Of a stretch of DNA of 36,807 nt, positions 1-10,206 are shown piece after piece. Positions within the stretch are counted from its first letter, which is position 1. Each line of letters opens with the position of its first letter. The notes under the pieces are model-generated. The model ran no database searches and was not told the origin of the DNA. It saw nothing but the letters and a program-made list of their open reading frames with translations. The position numbers and the translations under genes were made by a program. Source of the stretch: Actinophytocola sp. (GTDB lineage: Bacteria > Actinomycetota > Actinomycetes > Mycobacteriales > Pseudonocardiaceae); the NCBI GenBank assembly GCA_009377395.1, contig WHUB01000004.1, positions 84,468 to 121,274 on the forward strand. Direction: 5' to 3'.

Positions 1-2
1 CC

Positions 3-2385
<2,383 letters not shown>

Positions 2386-2402
2386 CGGACGCCTGGTGCG
2401 GC

Positions 2403-2583
2403 GCGAGTCCCCCGTTGTGGTGCCGCGAGTCCCGACTTCTGGTGTCGCGAGTCCCGAGATGTCGCTGTGCGAGTCCCTCGATCCGGCGTTTCGCAGCTAT
2501 CGGCAACGTCGAACTCGCCGTCGTGAACGTGGGACACGGCCAACCGGAACCAGGGACTCGCGGCACCAGAACGTGGGACTCGC
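2403..2583. repeat. 22-bp-periodic GCGAGTCCC repeat array between convergent operons
   Basis: GCGAGTCCC occurs at 2403, 2425, 2447 and 2469, each exactly 22 bp apart. Two inverted copies (GGGACTCGC) occur at 2553 and 2575, again 22 bp apart. The rest of each 22-bp unit is partly conserved and often ends in GGTGCC or GGTGTC. The forward block and the inverted block flank a spacer of about 75 bp, so the transcript could fold into a long hairpin. A 22-bp period cannot encode a repeated peptide in one frame. The array fills the gap between the hsaB stop and the convergent fadE33 stop and may act as a bidirectional terminator (inference). A related array is at 26224-26316. Confidence 0.85.
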
Positions 2584-2593
2584 GAAGGGCGGT

Positions 2594-3649
2594 CTACAGG
2601 CGGGTGAGGTGTTCGTGGGGCATGCCGAAGAGCTGCGACGAGGAGTGGGCGCGCTTGAAATAGAGGTGGGCGTCGTGCTCCCAGGTGATCGCGATGCCGC
2701 CGTGGAGCTGGATCATCTCCGCCGCCACCGTCTCGAACGCCTCCGAGCAGTACACCTTGGCCGTCAGCGCCGCCTCAGGTCCCTCGGCCGCCGCGTAGCA
2801 CGCCGAGCGGGCCGCCTCGACCTGCACGTGCAGGTCGGCCATCCGGTGTTTGAGCGCCTGGAATGAGCCGATCGGCCGCCCGAACTGCACCCGCTCCTTG
2901 CTGTAGGCCACGGTCAGCGCCAGCGCCTCGGCCGCCGCGCCGACCTGCTCTGCCGCCAGCACGGCGCACGCCACATCCCGCACGGAGGCCAGTGCCTGCC
3001 GCACGTCGCCCCCGATGCGCCGCGCGGATGCGGCATCCAGCGTCACCGTCGCGAACCTGCGGGTGCCATCCATCGACGCGGTGTGCGCCCGCGTCGCCCT
3101 GGCGGGATCGACCTCGAACAGTCCCAGCTCACCCTCGCAGTCCGCGACGACCAGCACGATATCGGCGGTGTCACCGTCCAGCACGTAGTGTGCCGCGCCG
3201 TCCACGACGAACCCGTCTCCCTGTGGCCGCGCGGTGAACGCGGTGTGCGCGGGATCCCAGCGGCCCGAGGCGTCCACCCAGCCCAGCGCGGCGATCTCGC
3301 TGCCGGCCGCCAGGCCGGGCAGCAACCGCGCGCACGCCCTCTTGTCATCGGACGCCAGGAGCGCGTGAGTCGCCAACGCGGTCGAGCCGAGCAGCGGCGA
3401 CGGCGTCAGCCCGCGCCCCAGCTCCTCGGCCACGACCTGCAACTCCCGCACGCCTGCGCCGAAACCGCCATAGCGTTCCGGAATCGGCAGCGCCGCCACG
3501 CCGACCTGTTCGCACAGCACCGACCACAACTTCTCGTCGTAGCCGCGCGGCGCGTCCATCGCCGCCCCCACCCGCTCCGGCCCCGACTTCCGCTCGAGCA
3601 CACTGTGGACGGTGCGGGCCAGCTCCGCGAGCTCCTCGCTGGTCGTCAC
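2594..3649 (-). CDS. fadE33: acyl-CoA dehydrogenase family protein, FadE33-like
   Basis: Acyl-CoA dehydrogenase-family subunit, 351 aa. The N-terminal helical domain, the central beta domain (about 110-210) and the C-terminal helical domain with KERVQFGRPIGSFQALKHRM and QLHGGIAITWEHDAHLYFKRA are recognisable. It is the last of three ACAD genes in the order fadE31-fadE32-fadE33 seen downstream of fadD3 in M. tuberculosis. There, FadE31 pairs with FadE32 or FadE33 as alpha2beta2 enzymes (published for M. tuberculosis). These act late in HIP degradation, on MOODA-CoA-like acyl chains. The GTG start at 3649 overlaps the fadE32 stop (GTGA) with GGAGG 5 nt upstream. Which subunit holds the catalytic base cannot be told with confidence from sequence alone. 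The fadE32/33 assignment rests on gene order. Confidence 0.85.
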   Translation of the reverse strand: MTTSEELAELARTVHSVLERKSGPERVGAAMDAPRGYDEKLWSVLCEQVGVAALPIPERYGGFGAGVRELQVVAEELGRGLTPSPLLGSTALATHALLASDDKRACARLLPGLAAGSEIAALGWVDASGRWDPAHTAFTARPQGDGFVVDGAAHYVLDGDTADIVLVVADCEGELGLFEVDPARATRAHTASMDGTRRFATVTLDAASARRIGGDVRQALASVRDVACAVLAAEQVGAAAEALALTVAYSKERVQFGRPIGSFQALKHRMADLHVQVEAARSACYAAAEGPEAALTAKVYCSEAFETVAAEMIQLHGGIAITWEHDAHLYFKRAHSSSQLFGMPHEHLTRL

Positions 3650-4629
3650 GCCGTCCTCCGCTCGTCACACAGCGCGTCGAGCACCCGCCGGCGATGCCAC
3701 GCCTGCGTGCCCCACGCCGACCGCAACGCACGCACCTTCGTCAGCCACAGCGACAGGTCGTGCTCGGCCGTGTAGCCGATGGCGCCGTGCACCTGCAACG
3801 CTGTCCGCGCCGCCAGGTAGGCCGCATCGGCGCAGGCCACCCGGGCCGCCGAGGCATCGCGCTCTGCCGAGGCGTGTCCGGCGTCGAGGCTCACCGCCGC
3901 GCCGTAGAGCAGCGGCCGCGCCAGCTCCAGTTGCGTCACCACATCGGCCAGCAGGTGCTTCACCGCCTGGTAGCCGCCGATCGGATTGCCGTACTGGCTG
4001 CGCTGCTTCGCGTACTCGACGCTCACGTCCAGCAACCGTCTGCCCGCTCCGAGCAGCTGCGCCGCGCACGCCAGCACGCCGTATCGCCAGGCCCGCCGGG
4101 CCTTCGCTGTACCACGGTCCATCGTGACGTCCACAGCGGACAGCCGCCGGGCCGAGTCCACGGACGACAGCGGCTCGGCGGGAGTGAACTCGTGCAGGCT
4201 GCCATCGGACACGCACAGCCGGACGTCGGCGATATCGGCGTCGAGCGCATATGGCACCTGCGGCGGCCAGGCCAGTGTGCCAATCAGCTCACCCGAGGCC
4301 AGCCCCGGCAACCACCGGGTGTCACCGCTGTCGGCCAGCAGCACCGGCAGCGCCGCGATCGACTCCACTACCGGCCCCGGCACCGCGTGCCGCCCCAACA
4401 CCTCGACCGCCACCGCGAGGTCGACCGCGCTCGCGCCGATGCCGTCGTGCTCCTCCGGCACCGCCAGCGCGGTCACACCCAGCTCGGCCAGTCGCCGCCA
4501 CAGCGCCAGTCCCGGCTGATGCTCACCCCGCGCCCACGCCCGGACCACCGTCGGTGTGTCGACATCGCGCAGCAGATCCTCAATGCTGGCGGCGAAATCC
4601 CGTTGTTCCGGCGAGACCGTGAACCTCAT
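3646..4629 (-). CDS. fadE32: acyl-CoA dehydrogenase family protein, FadE32-like
   Basis: Short ACAD-family subunit of 327 aa (M. tuberculosis FadE32 319). It opens with the family pattern FTVSPEQRDFAASIEDLLRD and has a shortened middle domain. The C-terminal domain carries KQRSQYGNPIGGYQAVKHLL (about 214-233) and the flavin-contact segment ALQVHGAIGYTAEHDLSLW (about 283-301). It most likely forms a heterotetramer with FadE31, with the FAD sites shared between unlike subunits as in other steroid-degrading ACADs. The ATG at 4629 overlaps the fadE31 stop (ATGA), and its own stop overlaps fadE33 (GTGA), so the three subunits are likely produced by coupled translation. FadE32 has been tied to catabolism of the final HIP product MOODA-CoA in M. 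tuberculosis. Confidence 0.87.
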   Translation of the reverse strand: MRFTVSPEQRDFAASIEDLLRDVDTPTVVRAWARGEHQPGLALWRRLAELGVTALAVPEEHDGIGASAVDLAVAVEVLGRHAVPGPVVESIAALPVLLADSGDTRWLPGLASGELIGTLAWPPQVPYALDADIADVRLCVSDGSLHEFTPAEPLSSVDSARRLSAVDVTMDRGTAKARRAWRYGVLACAAQLLGAGRRLLDVSVEYAKQRSQYGNPIGGYQAVKHLLADVVTQLELARPLLYGAAVSLDAGHASAERDASAARVACADAAYLAARTALQVHGAIGYTAEHDLSLWLTKVRALRSAWGTQAWHRRRVLDALCDERRTA

Positions 4630-5765
4630 CGCGGCCCCCTCGGCAGCCCGAGCAGCCGCTCGGCGATCGTGTTGCGCTGGATCTGGTCGGTGCCGCCGTA
4701 GATGGGGCCTGCGAGCGAGAACAGCCAGCCGTCCAGCCAGTCACCACGCAGCTCGGCCTCCGGACCGAGCACGTCGAGTGCCGTCTCGTGCAGATCGAGG
4801 TCCAACTGCGACCAGAACAGCTTGTTCACACTGGACTCCGGGCCGAGCTCGCCGCCCTCGGCCAGCCGTGTCACGGTCTCGAAGGTGTAGAGCTGGTACG
4901 CCCGCGCGTCGATCCACGCATCGGCCACCCGCTCGGCCAGCGCGGTGTCGGCCGGACCGCCCTCACGCTGCCATAGGTCCAGCAGCCGATTGGCGGCGGC
5001 CAGGAACCGCCCCGGGGAGCGCAGCGACAGTCCGCGTTCGTTGTTCGCGGTGGTCATCGCCACCCGCCAGCCGTTGCCCGGTTCGCCGATGACGTCGGAG
5101 TCCGGCACGAAGACGTCGTCGAGGAAGATCTCGGCGAACCCGGTCTCGCCATCGAGCTGCCGGATCGGCCGCACTCGCACGCCATCGGCGCGCAGGTCGA
5201 ACATCAGATACGTCAGGCCCCGGTGCCGCTCACTGTCCGGGTCGCTGCGGAACAGCCCGAACGCCGCGTCGGCGAACGCCGCCCGCGAGCTCCACGTCTT
5301 CTGCCCGGACAGCAGCCAGCCGCCGTCGGTGCGGGTGGCGGCGCTGCGCAGCGACGCGATATCGCTGCCCGCGTCCGGTTCGGACCATGCCTGCGCCCAT
5401 ACCTGGTCCGAGCGCGCCATCTTCGGCAGGATCCGGCGCTGCTGCTCCGGGGTGCCGTGCGCGAACAACGTCGGCGCGAGCATGAAGATGCCGTTCTGGT
5501 TCACCCGTCCCGGCGCGCGTGCCGCGTAGTACTCCTCCTCGAAGATCACCCACTCCAGCAGCGAGGCGTCCCGGCCGCCGAACTCCTCCGGCCACGCCAC
5601 CACCGACAGCCGCGCGTCGGCGAGCCGTGCCTCCCACTCCCGATGCTGTTCGAAACCGGCCGCGGTGTCGAACGAGTCCAGTGGCTTGTCCGGCACGTTC
5701 TCGGCCAGCCACGCTCTGACCTCGGCACGGAAGTCCAGCGTGCGTCGATCCCGCTCGAGGTCCAC
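4626..5765 (-). CDS. fadE31: acyl-CoA dehydrogenase FadE31-like
   Basis: Full-length ACAD family protein of 379 aa (M. tuberculosis FadE31 377). Visible parts: N-terminal helices with VVAWPEEFGGRDASLLEWVI; WAQAWSEPDAGSDIASL, the FAD/substrate loop of the middle domain; SGQKTWSSRAAFADAAFGL; and the C-terminal PIYGGTDQIQRNTIAERLLG signature. Two in-frame GTG codons are candidate starts: 5771, overlapping the echA stop, and 5765. I chose 5765 because GGAAGG (5773-5778) lies 7 nt upstream of it but only 1 nt from the other, and because it gives the conserved MDL start. It is the large partner for FadE32 and FadE33 in HIP degradation (established for the M. tuberculosis proteins). Much longer open frames upstream are antisense or off-frame readings of echA. 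Confidence 0.88.
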   Translation of the reverse strand: MDLERDRRTLDFRAEVRAWLAENVPDKPLDSFDTAAGFEQHREWEARLADARLSVVAWPEEFGGRDASLLEWVIFEEEYYAARAPGRVNQNGIFMLAPTLFAHGTPEQQRRILPKMARSDQVWAQAWSEPDAGSDIASLRSAATRTDGGWLLSGQKTWSSRAAFADAAFGLFRSDPDSERHRGLTYLMFDLRADGVRVRPIRQLDGETGFAEIFLDDVFVPDSDVIGEPGNGWRVAMTTANNERGLSLRSPGRFLAAANRLLDLWQREGGPADTALAERVADAWIDARAYQLYTFETVTRLAEGGELGPESSVNKLFWSQLDLDLHETALDVLGPEAELRGDWLDGWLFSLAGPIYGGTDQIQRNTIAERLLGLPRGPR

Positions 5766-5767
5766 GC

Positions 5768-6613
5768 TCACGCCTTCCGGGCCGCGTTGGCCATCGACTT
5801 GGCGTCCTGCCCGCCGAGCGAGTCGCCACCGGACACCTCGGCGTTGTGGGCGTGCGCGAAGTGGTGCAGGCCGAAAGCCGCGTCCATACCGGACCGCATA
5901 CCCATCTGGTCCTCGGCCTGGTTCACCGCCTTCTTGGCCAGCGCGAGTCCGAACGTCGGCATCTCGGCGATTTTCTCGGCCAGCGCTAACGTCTCGGCTT
6001 CGAGGTCGTCGCGCGGCACGACGCGGTTGAGCATGCCCCATTCCTTGGCCTGCGCGGCGCTGAAGCGTTCGCCGGTGAACAGCACCTCCTTCGCCGCGCG
6101 CGGGCCGAGCACCCACGGGTGTGCGAAGTACTCGACGCCGGGAATACCCATGCGCACCACCGGATCGGCGAAGAAGGCGTCCTCGGATGCCACGATCAGG
6201 TCGCACACCCACGCCAGCATCAGGGCACCCGCGACGCACGCGCCCTGCACAGTGGCGATCATCGGCTTGGGAATCTCTCGCCAGCGTCGGCACATTCCCA
6301 AGTACACTTCGGACTCTCGTGCCCAACGGTTGTCGCCGCCCTGCTTGTCGACGTGGTCCCACCACAGCACGGCGCGGTTGTCGTAGTGCGCGTCGAGGTC
6401 GCGTCCCGGGCTGCCGATGTCGTGACCGGCGGAGAAGTGTTTGCCCTCGCCTGCGAGCACGATCACCTTGACCTCGTCGTCCTCCACGGCGCGGCGGAAC
6501 GCCTCATCGAGCGCGTAGGTCATCGCGGAGTTCTGCGCGTTCCGGTACTCCGGCCGGTTCATGGTCACCACGGCCACCGGGCCGCGCCGTTCGTAGCGGA
6601 CCATCTCGGTCAC
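5768..6613 (-). CDS. crotonase-family protein in the fadD3 operon, catalytic glutamates replaced
   Basis: Enoyl-CoA hydratase/isomerase superfamily, 281 aa. The oxyanion-hole segment KHFSAGHDIGSP (about 58-69) and the GACVAGALMLAW segment (about 124-135) are typical. However, the residues aligned with the two catalytic glutamates of classical hydratase are Met132 and Val152 (FADPVVRMG), so simple hydration is unlikely. A Trp-rich insert (WWDHVDKQGGDNRW, about 84-97) follows the first loop. The GTG at 6613 overlaps the fadD3 stop (GTGA) with GGAAGGAG 5 nt upstream; an ATG at 6604 is possible. It sits between fadD3 and fadE31, where M. tuberculosis has no gene. Isomerase, C-C hydrolase or decarboxylase action on a HIP-CoA intermediate is possible but unproven. 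Confidence 0.85.
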   Translation of the reverse strand: MTEMVRYERRGPVAVVTMNRPEYRNAQNSAMTYALDEAFRRAVEDDEVKVIVLAGEGKHFSAGHDIGSPGRDLDAHYDNRAVLWWDHVDKQGGDNRWARESEVYLGMCRRWREIPKPMIATVQGACVAGALMLAWVCDLIVASEDAFFADPVVRMGIPGVEYFAHPWVLGPRAAKEVLFTGERFSAAQAKEWGMLNRVVPRDDLEAETLALAEKIAEMPTFGLALAKKAVNQAEDQMGMRSGMDAAFGLHHFAHAHNAEVSGGDSLGGQDAKSMANAARKA

Positions 6614-8184
6614 GACGTCTCCTTCCGCTGCTGGTCCCGCAGGACCCACTTGAGCACCTTGCCGGTGGCGTTGCGGGGCAGGTCGTCCACGAACTCCACC
6701 GCGCGGGGCACCTTGTAGTTGGCGAGCCGTTCCTTGCAGTGCGCGAGTACGTCCGCTTCGGACAGTGCCCCGTCGCGGCGCAGCACGTACGCCTTGCCGA
6801 CTTCGCCCAGCCGGTCGTCGGGCACACCGATCACGGCGGACTCCGACACGCCGTCCAGCCGGGCCAGCGCCTGCTCCACCTCGGCTGGGTAGACGTTGAA
6901 GCCGCCTGAGACGTACATGTCCTTGATCCGGTCGGTGATGGCGAGGTACCCGCGTTCGTTGACGATTCCGACGTCGCCGGTGTGCAGCCAGCCGTCGGCG
7001 TCGATGGCCTCGGCGGTGGCCGCCGGGTCGTTCAGGTAGCCGCGCATCACGTTCGGACCGCGCAGCAGCACCTCGCCGGGTTCGCCGGGCGGCATGTCGG
7101 TGCCGTCCTCGGCGGCGGTGCGCAGCTCCATGTCCGGCACCGGCCTGCCGCAGGTGGTGGCCACGGTCTCCGGGTCGTCGTCCGCGCGGCACATGGTGGC
7201 GACGACGGCCTCGGTCAGCCCGTACGCCGTGAGCACGGTGTCGAAGTCCAGTTCGGACCGCATTCGCTCCACCAGCACCACCGGCACCGTCGCGGCCCCG
7301 GTGACGGCGAGCCGCAGGCTGGACAGGTCGAACTCGGCGCGGCGCGGGTGGTCGAGCATCACCTGGTAGATCGTCGGCGCGCCGGGCAGCACGGTGATCC
7401 GCTCGAACTCGATGAGCCGGAACGCCGCGTCGACGTCGAACGCGGCCTGCGGCACGATCGTCGCGCCACGTTGCAGGGCGGCGAGGATGCCGGCCTTGTA
7501 GCCGAAGCTGTGGAAGAACGGGTTGATCACCAGATAGCGGTCGCCGTGCGTGAGCCCGCCGATGTCGGCCCAGGTCGCGGCGACGCCGAGCGACTGCGCC
7601 TGCGTGCTCATCGCGCCCTTGCTGCGGCCGGTGGTGCCCGAGGTGAACAGGATGTCGCTGATCGCATCGGGGTCGACGCCGGCGAGCCGGTCGTCCACAG
7701 TGGTGTCGTCACCCGTGGTCTCGATGTCGCGCCATTCGATCACGCCCGGCTCGGGGTCGGGCTCGCCCTCGACCGGAACCCGGAGCACACAGCGCAGCGA
7801 CGGGGCGTCGCCTGCCTTGCGCAGCTCGGCGAGCCGGTCGGTGCCCAGGAACGGCCCGGCGACGACCAGCGCGCTCGCCTCGGTGCGGCGCAGGATGTCG
7901 AGCGCCTCGTGACCGGTGAAGCGGGTGTTGATCGGCACCAGGGTCGCGCCCGCGGCCAGCGCGCCGAGTGCGGCGACGACCCAGTGGTGGGTGTTGGGCG
8001 ACCAGATCGCTACCCGGTCGCCGTCGCGGACGCCCTCGGCGATCAGCAGCCGGGCGCACTCGCGGACGCGCCGTTGCAGCTCTGCGTAGTCGAGCCGGAC
8101 GTCGCCGTCGACCACGGCCTCGGTGTCGGGGAACCGGCGCGCCGCGTCGGCCAACGCGGCCGGAATCGTCCCCGATGTCGCCAT
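6610..8184 (-). CDS. fadD3: HIP-CoA ligase FadD3
   Basis: ANL-superfamily acyl-CoA synthetase, 524 aa (M. tuberculosis FadD3 about 507). It adds CoA to the propionate side chain of HIP (the C/D-ring product), the first step of HIP catabolism; HIP-CoA is also the KstR2 inducer in mycobacteria (established). Motifs in order: P-loop FTSGTTGRSKG (about 190-200), TAYGLTEAVVA, the WLHTGDVGIVNERGYLAITDRIKDMYVSGG hinge region (cited by position, about 390-425), and the C-terminal adenylation lysine in PRNATGKVLKW. The ATG at 8184 is chosen because GGAGG (8193-8197) is 8 nt upstream; the GTG at 8205 lacks a ribosome site. Divergent from fadE30 across a KstR2-type operator. Identity rests on synteny with fadE30-ipdF-kstR2-fadA6 and fadE31-33. 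Confidence 0.92.
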   Translation of the reverse strand: MATSGTIPAALADAARRFPDTEAVVDGDVRLDYAELQRRVRECARLLIAEGVRDGDRVAIWSPNTHHWVVAALGALAAGATLVPINTRFTGHEALDILRRTEASALVVAGPFLGTDRLAELRKAGDAPSLRCVLRVPVEGEPDPEPGVIEWRDIETTGDDTTVDDRLAGVDPDAISDILFTSGTTGRSKGAMSTQAQSLGVAATWADIGGLTHGDRYLVINPFFHSFGYKAGILAALQRGATIVPQAAFDVDAAFRLIEFERITVLPGAPTIYQVMLDHPRRAEFDLSSLRLAVTGAATVPVVLVERMRSELDFDTVLTAYGLTEAVVATMCRADDDPETVATTCGRPVPDMELRTAAEDGTDMPPGEPGEVLLRGPNVMRGYLNDPAATAEAIDADGWLHTGDVGIVNERGYLAITDRIKDMYVSGGFNVYPAEVEQALARLDGVSESAVIGVPDDRLGEVGKAYVLRRDGALSEADVLAHCKERLANYKVPRAVEFVDDLPRNATGKVLKWVLRDQQRKETS

Positions 8185-8215
8185 CGCCGTCACCTCCACT
8201 CGCACATCGACGGCT

Positions 8216-8238
8216 ACCGAGCAAGTGCTTGGTAGAGT
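8216..8238 (+). promoter_or_regulatory. KstR2 operator overlapping the fadE30 -10 box
   Basis: ACCGAGCAAGTGCTTGGT (8216-8233) contains an exact match, at 8220-8233, to the mycobacterial KstR2 motif AnCAAGnnCTTGnT. The final T of the operator is also the first T of a TAGAGT -10 box (8233-8238) for fadE30, whose ATG is 42 nt downstream. Binding would cover the core promoter. It lies between fadD3 (-) and fadE30 (+), as expected for autoregulation, since kstR2 is the third gene of the fadE30 operon. The same 18-bp element with three changes occurs at 16457-16474. No equally good -10 was identified for fadD3. Confidence 0.85.
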
Positions 8239-8280
8239 AGCCTACGCAGTGATGCCCCGGTTTGACCAGAGAGGCGGCCG

Positions 8281-9426
8281 ATGGAAGCCGACGAACAGTT
8301 TCGCGCCCGCGTCCGCGGCTGGCTCGCTGATGCGCTGACTGGCGAGTTCGCCGCGCTGCGCGGGCTCGGCGGACCCGGCAGGGAGCACGAGGCGTTCGAC
8401 GAACGCCTCGCCTGGGAACGGCACCTCGCCGCCGCCGGCTGGAACTGCATCGGCTGGCCGGTCGAGCACGGCGGCGCGGGCGCCACGCTCGAACAGCAGG
8501 TGATCTTCCACGAGGAGTGCGCCCGCGCGGACGCGCCCGCCCGGGTCAGCCACCTCGGCCAGGAGCTGCTCGGCCCCACCCTGATCGCGTTCGGCACCCC
8601 GGAACAGCAGCGCCGGTTCCTGCCAGCCATCCGCGACGTCGAGGAGCTGTGGTGCCAGGGCTACTCCGAGCCGGGCGCGGGCTCCGACCTCGCCGCGGTG
8701 TCCACCACCGCGACCCGCGATGGCGGCCAGTGGGTGATCACCGGCCAGAAGGTCTGGACGTCGCTGGCCCACGTCGCCGACTGGTGCTTCGTGCTCGTCA
8801 GGACCGAGCCGGGCTCCCGGCGGCACCACGGCCTGTCCTACCTGCTGGTGCCGATGCGCCAGCCCGGCGTCGAGGTCCGGCCGATCACCCAGCTCACCGG
8901 CACGTCGGAGTTCAACGAGGTGTTCTTCGACGGCGCGCGCACCGACGCCGACCTGGTCGTCGGCGAACCGGGCGACGGCTGGCGGGTCGCGCTGGGCACG
9001 CTGGCCTTCGAACGCGGCGTGGCAACGCTCGGGCAGCAGATCGGCTTCCGGCGGGAGCTGGACGCGCTCGTCGTCGAGGCGCGGCGCACCGGCGCGGACG
9101 CCGATCCGTCCATTAGGGAGGGACTGGCCCGCGCCAGGGTCGGGCTGAACGTGCTGCGCGCGCACGCCCGGCGCACCCTGGGCGAGACCACGACCGGGAC
9201 GGCCGAGGTGAGCAAGCTGTTGTGGGCGAACTGGCACCGCGACCTCGGTGAGCTGGCGATGCGGGTGCGGGGTGCCGCCTCGCTGACCGCCGAACCCGAT
9301 TTGGACGACTGGCAGCGGTTGTACCTGTTCAGCCGGGCCGACACGATCTACGGCGGTTCCAACGAGATCCAGCGCAACGTGATCGCCGAGCGGATGCTCG
9401 GGCTGCCGCGGGAGGTGAGGGCGTGA
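8281..9426 (+). CDS. fadE30: acyl-CoA dehydrogenase FadE30
   Basis: ACAD of 381 aa (M. tuberculosis FadE30 385) that acts on HIP-CoA derivatives in early HIP beta-oxidation. Visible: N-terminal helical domain with GWPVEHGGAGATLEQQVIF; middle-domain loop CQGYSEPGAGSDLAAVST (about 122-139); ITGQKVWTSLAHVADWCFVL (about 152-171); and the C-terminal signature TIYGGSNEIQRNVIAERML. The ATG at 8281 follows a GAGGCGG ribosome site. The stop overlaps the ipdF start (GTGA). The gene order fadE30-ipdF-kstR2-fadA6, with divergent fadD3, is the M. tuberculosis Rv3556c-Rv3561 order apart from one inserted gene there. It is the first gene of the operon and is controlled by the operator at 8216-8233. Confidence 0.92.
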   Translation: MEADEQFRARVRGWLADALTGEFAALRGLGGPGREHEAFDERLAWERHLAAAGWNCIGWPVEHGGAGATLEQQVIFHEECARADAPARVSHLGQELLGPTLIAFGTPEQQRRFLPAIRDVEELWCQGYSEPGAGSDLAAVSTTATRDGGQWVITGQKVWTSLAHVADWCFVLVRTEPGSRRHHGLSYLLVPMRQPGVEVRPITQLTGTSEFNEVFFDGARTDADLVVGEPGDGWRVALGTLAFERGVATLGQQIGFRRELDALVVEARRTGADADPSIREGLARARVGLNVLRAHARRTLGETTTGTAEVSKLLWANWHRDLGELAMRVRGAASLTAEPDLDDWQRLYLFSRADTIYGGSNEIQRNVIAERMLGLPREVRA

Positions 9427-10199
9427 TTCCGCCGTACCCGAAGGGGAAGGACCTGCTGGCCGACAAGGTCGTCGTCGTGACGGCGGCGGCCGGCACCGGC
9501 ATCGGGTCCGCCGTCGCGCAGCGCAGCCTTGAGGAGGGTGCCCGCGTGGTGATCAGCGACTGGCACGAACGACGCCTTGCCGAGAAGGCCGACGAGCTGG
9601 CAGCCGACCACGCTGGGAAGGTGCACGCCATCGCCTGCGATGTCACCGACGAAACGCAGGTGCAGGCGCTGATCGACGGCGCGGCCGACCACTTCGGACG
9701 GATCGACGTGCTCGTCAACAACGCCGGACTCGGCGGCAGCACGTCCATCGTGGACATGACCGACGAGCAGTGGTCCCGGGTGCTCGACGTGACGCTCAAC
9801 GGCACTTTCCGCGCCACCCGGGCGGCGCTGCGGCGGTTCATCGACCAGGGTGGCGGGGGTGCTGTCGTCAACAACGCCTCCGTGGTCGGCTGGCGGGCGC
9901 AGCCGGAACAGTCCCACTACGCGGCCGCCAAGGCGGGCGTCATGGCGCTGACCCGGTGCGCGGCCATGGACGTCGCCGGACACGATATCCGGGTCAACGC
10001 GGTCGCGCCGAGCCTGGCGACGCACCCGTTCCTGGCCAAGGTCACCACCGACGAGCTGCTCGCCGAGCTGGAGCAACGGGAGGCGTTCGGCAGGGCGGCG
10101 CAGCCGTGGGAGGTCGCGAATGTGATGGTGTTCCTCGCCAGCGACTACGCCTCGTACCTCACCGGCGAGGTGGTCTCGGTCAGCAGTCAACATCCGTGA
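9423..10199 (+). CDS. ipdF: short-chain dehydrogenase IpdF
   Basis: Classical SDR, 258 aa (M. tuberculosis Rv3559c 262), oxidising or reducing a hydroxyl/keto group of a HIP-CoA intermediate. Nucleotide-binding glycine motif TAAAGTGIGSA (about 20-30); DVNNAG-type segment VLVNNAGLGG; active-site Ser in NNASVVGW; and the catalytic YAAAK in SHYAAAKAG. The C-terminal TGEVVSVSS closely resembles the mycobacterial protein. The start is GTG at 9423, overlapping the fadE30 stop; the next gene, kstR2, begins 7 nt after its stop. The direction of the reaction and exact substrate are taken from work on the mycobacterial HIP pathway and are not visible in sequence. Confidence 0.9.
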   Translation: MIPPYPKGKDLLADKVVVVTAAAGTGIGSAVAQRSLEEGARVVISDWHERRLAEKADELAADHAGKVHAIACDVTDETQVQALIDGAADHFGRIDVLVNNAGLGGSTSIVDMTDEQWSRVLDVTLNGTFRATRAALRRFIDQGGGGAVVNNASVVGWRAQPEQSHYAAAKAGVMALTRCAAMDVAGHDIRVNAVAPSLATHPFLAKVTTDELLAELEQREAFGRAAQPWEVANVMVFLASDYASYLTGEVVSVSSQHP

Positions 10200-10206
10200 G
10201 GAACCG

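Noticed and set aside
2403-2583. CRISPR-like array
   Set aside because: The unit is 22 bp with a 9-bp core, there are no longer identical repeats with unique spacers, and no cas genes are present.
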